Source of the DNA: Flavobacteriaceae bacterium
Lineage (GTDB): Bacteria; Bacteroidota; Bacteroidia; Flavobacteriales; Flavobacteriaceae
Length of the DNA stretch: 8,268 nucleotides
Assembly: GCA_018608735.1 (NCBI GenBank)
Contig: JABAYZ010000158.1
Coordinates: forward strand, 1 to 8,268
Direction of reading: 5' to 3'
Below, one piece after another: positions 6,412 to 8,268 of this stretch; positions within the stretch are counted from its first letter, which is position 1; the number at the start of each line of letters is the position of its first letter. Under the pieces are notes generated by a model. The model did no database searches and was not told the origin of the DNA. It saw nothing but the letters and a program-made list of their open reading frames with translations. Both the position numbers and the translations under genes were made by a program.

Positions 6412-7062
6412 ATGAATTCGAAACAGTCATTTTATGTTATAGGACCTATCATACTGCTTTTCGGAGTGTTGATTTCATTTTCAACCCGACCTAATACTGA
6501 ATTCAAAGAGCATTTGGTTACAACAGAAAAATTCGACTTTAACCTGGATGAAACTACTTCCTCTCAAAACGTTAAGACCATTTTTCCAAAATACATATTT
6601 TTAGAGCGTTCCTATATTGGGTTTAAAGAAGCGATTGCCTTCAAGGAATCTCAAGGCAAATACCATGCAGTAAACACCCTCGGCTATCTGGGAAAGTATC
6701 AGTTTGGAGCCTCTACCTTAGAATTGCTAGGAATTGATAATCCTCAATATTTTTTAAATACGCCTGAACTTCAAGAAAAAGCATTTTTAGCAAATACGAA
6801 TCGAAATAAATGGGTATTAAGACGCGATATCAAACGTTTTGTAGGAAAAAAAATCAAAGGAATAGTGATTACTGAATCGGGGATTTTAGCGGCTGCTCAT
6901 TTGGCTGGCCCAGGAAATGTAAAACGTTTCCTAAGAAGCTATGGTGCATTGGGGGCAACGGATGCTTATGGCACAAATATTCCAGATTATATGCGTAAAT
7001 TCTCGGGGTATGACACGTCTTTTGTTAAGCCGCTTAAAAGCTCGAAAGTCGGACTGCCTTAA
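6412..7062 (+). CDS. Membrane-anchored lysozyme-like protein, putative peptidoglycan hydrolase
   Basis: The 216-residue protein has an N-terminal hydrophobic segment (about 7-24) that would be a signal peptide or anchor, a low-complexity linker (about 25-65), and a compact C-terminal domain. That domain reads like a lysozyme/lytic-transglycosylase fold: Glu79 in AFKESQGKYHAVN fits the catalytic Glu of ES-x-G motifs, followed by GYLGKYQFG (91-99), a helical block, and GILAAAHLAGPGNVKRFL (157-174), which resembles the late helix of SLT-like domains. Homologues in Flavobacteria are often labelled peptidoglycan-binding LysM proteins, yet I see no LysM repeat here. It lies 82 bp after mltG with a probable own promoter, suggesting a periplasmic partner in wall remodelling. 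Enzymatic activity is inferred from motif only; a non-catalytic binding role is possible. The stop overlaps the convergent methyltransferase gene by 4 bp. Confidence 0.8.
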   Translation: MNSKQSFYVIGPIILLFGVLISFSTRPNTEFKEHLVTTEKFDFNLDETTSSQNVKTIFPKYIFLERSYIGFKEAIAFKESQGKYHAVNTLGYLGKYQFGASTLELLGIDNPQYFLNTPELQEKAFLANTNRNKWVLRRDIKRFVGKKIKGIVITESGILAAAHLAGPGNVKRFLRSYGALGATDAYGTNIPDYMRKFSGYDTSFVKPLKSSKVGLP

Positions 7063-7766
7063 TCTTTTTGAATAATAAAAATAGCGGGTCGTTTGTGGAA
7101 ATCTAATTTTGAATGCTTCCAGTCTTTTGCAGTCTGTGTTTTGATATACTCGGAGGCTAAGGTCAAATCACAAGCCACACAAATTTGAGTGTCTGGGTGA
7201 AGCGCGCTACATAAATCTTCTAAAATACTATTATTTCGATAAGGCGTTTCTATAAATAACTGTGATTGATGTTCTTCAAAAGAGCGGCGTTCAAGTTGTT
7301 TTATTTTTGATTTTCGTTCCGCTTTATCAATTGGTAAATAGCCGTTAAATGCAAAATTTTGCCCGTTCATTCCAGAGCTCATCATGGCTAATAATATTGA
7401 TGAAGGGCCTACCAAAGGAATAACTTGAATATTTTGTGTATGGGCTATTTTAACAACTTCAGCACCAGGATCAGCCACGCCTGGGCACCCAGCGTCAGAC
7501 AATAAACCAACAGCGTTTCCTGCTAAACAATTTTCTAAAAAAGAAGGGATTTCTAGAGGATCGGTAAATTTATTTAAACTAAACAGATTTAAGCTTGCTT
7601 GGGATTTACCTGAGCTTACAGCTTTGATAAACTTACGTGCAGCCTTTTCATTTTCAACAATATAGGTATCAATGTTTTCAATGATTTTTTTGATAGAAAT
7701 AGGCAGTACTTCCAAAGGCGCATTATCGCCTAAACCTGTAGGAATTAAGTAAAGTTTACCAGTCAT
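7059..7766 (-). CDS. SAM-dependent methyltransferase, RsmI-family (tetrapyrrole methylase fold) paralogue
   Basis: RsmI uses SAM to 2'-O-methylate C1402 of 16S rRNA. This 235-residue protein shares its fold: LYLIPTGLGD (5-14), the SAM loop LLSDAGCPGVADPGAEVV (88-105), PLVGPSSILLAMMSSGMNG (117-135), FNGYLP (140-145) and the ETPYRN motif (173-178). It differs from true RsmI in the segment after the first helix, where the usual AEDTR is replaced by VENEKAARKFI, and it lacks the C-terminal extension of the 286-residue E. coli enzyme. Flavobacteria typically encode a separate canonical RsmI as well, so I treat this as a paralogue of unproven target rather than assigning rsmI. It is transcribed away from dnaA, with a -7 box (TATTTTTG) 74 nt upstream. 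Confidence 0.88.
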   Translation of the reverse strand: MTGKLYLIPTGLGDNAPLEVLPISIKKIIENIDTYIVENEKAARKFIKAVSSGKSQASLNLFSLNKFTDPLEIPSFLENCLAGNAVGLLSDAGCPGVADPGAEVVKIAHTQNIQVIPLVGPSSILLAMMSSGMNGQNFAFNGYLPIDKAERKSKIKQLERRSFEEHQSQLFIETPYRNNSILEDLCSALHPDTQICVACDLTLASEYIKTQTAKDWKHSKLDFHKRPAIFIIQKD

Positions 7767-7840
7767 TTTTTAACAATAATAGTGAGTTATTAGTCCTGTA
7801 AGTTACCTATAAATTAGGTTGTTTAATCTAGATGCAAAAT

Positions 7841-7848
7841 CAAAAATA
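7841..7848 (-). promoter_or_regulatory. -7 box upstream of the RsmI-family gene
   Basis: The minus strand reads TATTTTTG, a TAnnTTTG match, 74 nt before the ATG and just after the dnaA stop. No -33 TTG is seen at standard spacing. The 86-bp gap 7767-7852 holds no DnaA box of the TTATCCACA type and no convincing terminator for dnaA, so read-through is possible. Confidence 0.37.
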
Positions 7849-7852
7849 GGAC

Positions 7853-8268
7853 TTAGATCGATAGTTTTTTGGTCAAGTCTTCTACATATTTTCTAAACTG
7901 CTTATCAGTTGTAGAAAGATTGTTAACCGTCTTGCAGGCATGTAATACTGTAGCGTGATCGCGCTTTCCAATTTGAGATCCAATACTAGCAAGTGATGCT
8001 TTAGTGAATTTTTTCGCAAAAAACATAGCCAATTGTCTCGCTTGAACAATATGACGTTTTCGGGTTTTGGATTGAAGCGTATCCACATCCATTTGGAAAT
8101 AATCTGAAACCACTTTTTGGATATAGTCGATAGAGACTTCTCTTTTGGTGTTTTTTACAAATTTTTCAACGATTTCTTTCGCCAATGAAAGTGTAATTTC
8201 TTTTTTATTGAATGAAGATTGTGCAATTAATGAAATGATAGCACCTTCAAGTTCACGAACATTTGTAG
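7853..8268 (-). CDS. dnaA: Chromosomal replication initiator DnaA, C-terminal fragment (cut by window edge)
   Basis: DnaA binds DnaA boxes at oriC and opens the origin. Only the last 137 codons are in the window; the frame stays open to position 8268, so the protein continues to the right. The first visible residues, TNVRELEGAIISLIAQ, carry the sensor-2 arginine motif at the end of the AAA+ domain III. Domain IV follows, with the helix-turn-helix and the DnaA signature GKRDHATVLHACKTVNN, which contacts the 9-mer box, and the C-terminus is KKLSI. A TTG at 8185-8183 could be mistaken for a start, but it is an internal Leu codon, as the upstream homology shows. The gene downstream is the RsmI-family methyltransferase on the same strand. 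Confidence 0.97.
   Translation of the reverse strand, partial: TNVRELEGAIISLIAQSSFNKKEITLSLAKEIVEKFVKNTKREVSIDYIQKVVSDYFQMDVDTLQSKTRKRHIVQARQLAMFFAKKFTKASLASIGSQIGKRDHATVLHACKTVNNLSTTDKQFRKYVEDLTKKLSI

Noticed and set aside
7792..7853. AGTCCT/AGGACT inverted repeat spanning the gap between dnaA and the methyltransferase gene
   Set aside because: The arms are only 6 bp with about 50 nt between them, and one arm lies in the dnaA stop region; chance is the simplest explanation.
7882..8088. Alternative minus-strand frame of 68 codons within dnaA
   Set aside because: Same strand but different frame from the clearly conserved DnaA domain IV.
8183..8185. TTG as start of a separate 110-residue protein
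   Set aside because: The frame stays open to the window edge and the upstream residues (NVRELEGA and on) are DnaA sequence, so the TTG is an internal Leu codon.

Overview
The window looks like ordinary core chromosome of a member of the Bacteroidota, most probably a Flavobacteriaceae. The evidence is low GC, AT-rich intergenic DNA with almost no Shine-Dalgarno sequences, the Bacteroidota-type -7 box (TAnnTTTG) in front of most transcription units, and protein sequences with a clear flavobacterial character. Examples are a 482-residue GAPDH with a long N-terminal extension, an RsmI-like methyltransferase paralogue of about 235 residues, and a lysozyme-like protein next to mltG. I see no mobile element, CRISPR array, tRNA, rRNA, phage gene or defence gene.

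Left block (1-3872, all minus strand, so read right to left): an HtrA/DegP-type periplasmic protease ends in a strong intrinsic terminator. A GAPDH and trmD follow, 40 bp apart. Next comes a 138-bp gap with an AT-rich inverted repeat and a promoter-like box, and then the first 13 codons of rplS, which runs off the left edge. trmD and rplS are both translation genes and are commonly neighbours.

Middle block (3996-7062, plus strand): dapF, a GNAT acetyltransferase and mltG overlap one another by a few bases and look like one operon. An 82-bp gap with a 15-bp palindrome and a -7 box leads to a small membrane-anchored lysozyme-like protein. The theme is the cell wall: DapF makes the meso-diaminopimelate of the peptide stem, MltG cuts nascent glycan strands, and the last protein carries a lysozyme-like Glu motif. 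The divergent htrA gene adds envelope quality control.

Right block (7059-8268, minus strand): the RsmI-family methyltransferase paralogue converges on the lysozyme-like gene with a 4-bp stop-codon overlap. Upstream of it is the C-terminal third of dnaA, cut by the window edge.

I found no convincing new system. The points most worth a second look are the NADP-like cofactor signature in the long GAPDH, the uncharacterised lysozyme-like partner of mltG, the RsmI paralogue lacking the usual AEDTR motif, a palindrome lying on the predicted htrA start site, and a dapF promoter so close to the ATG that the mRNA may be almost leaderless.
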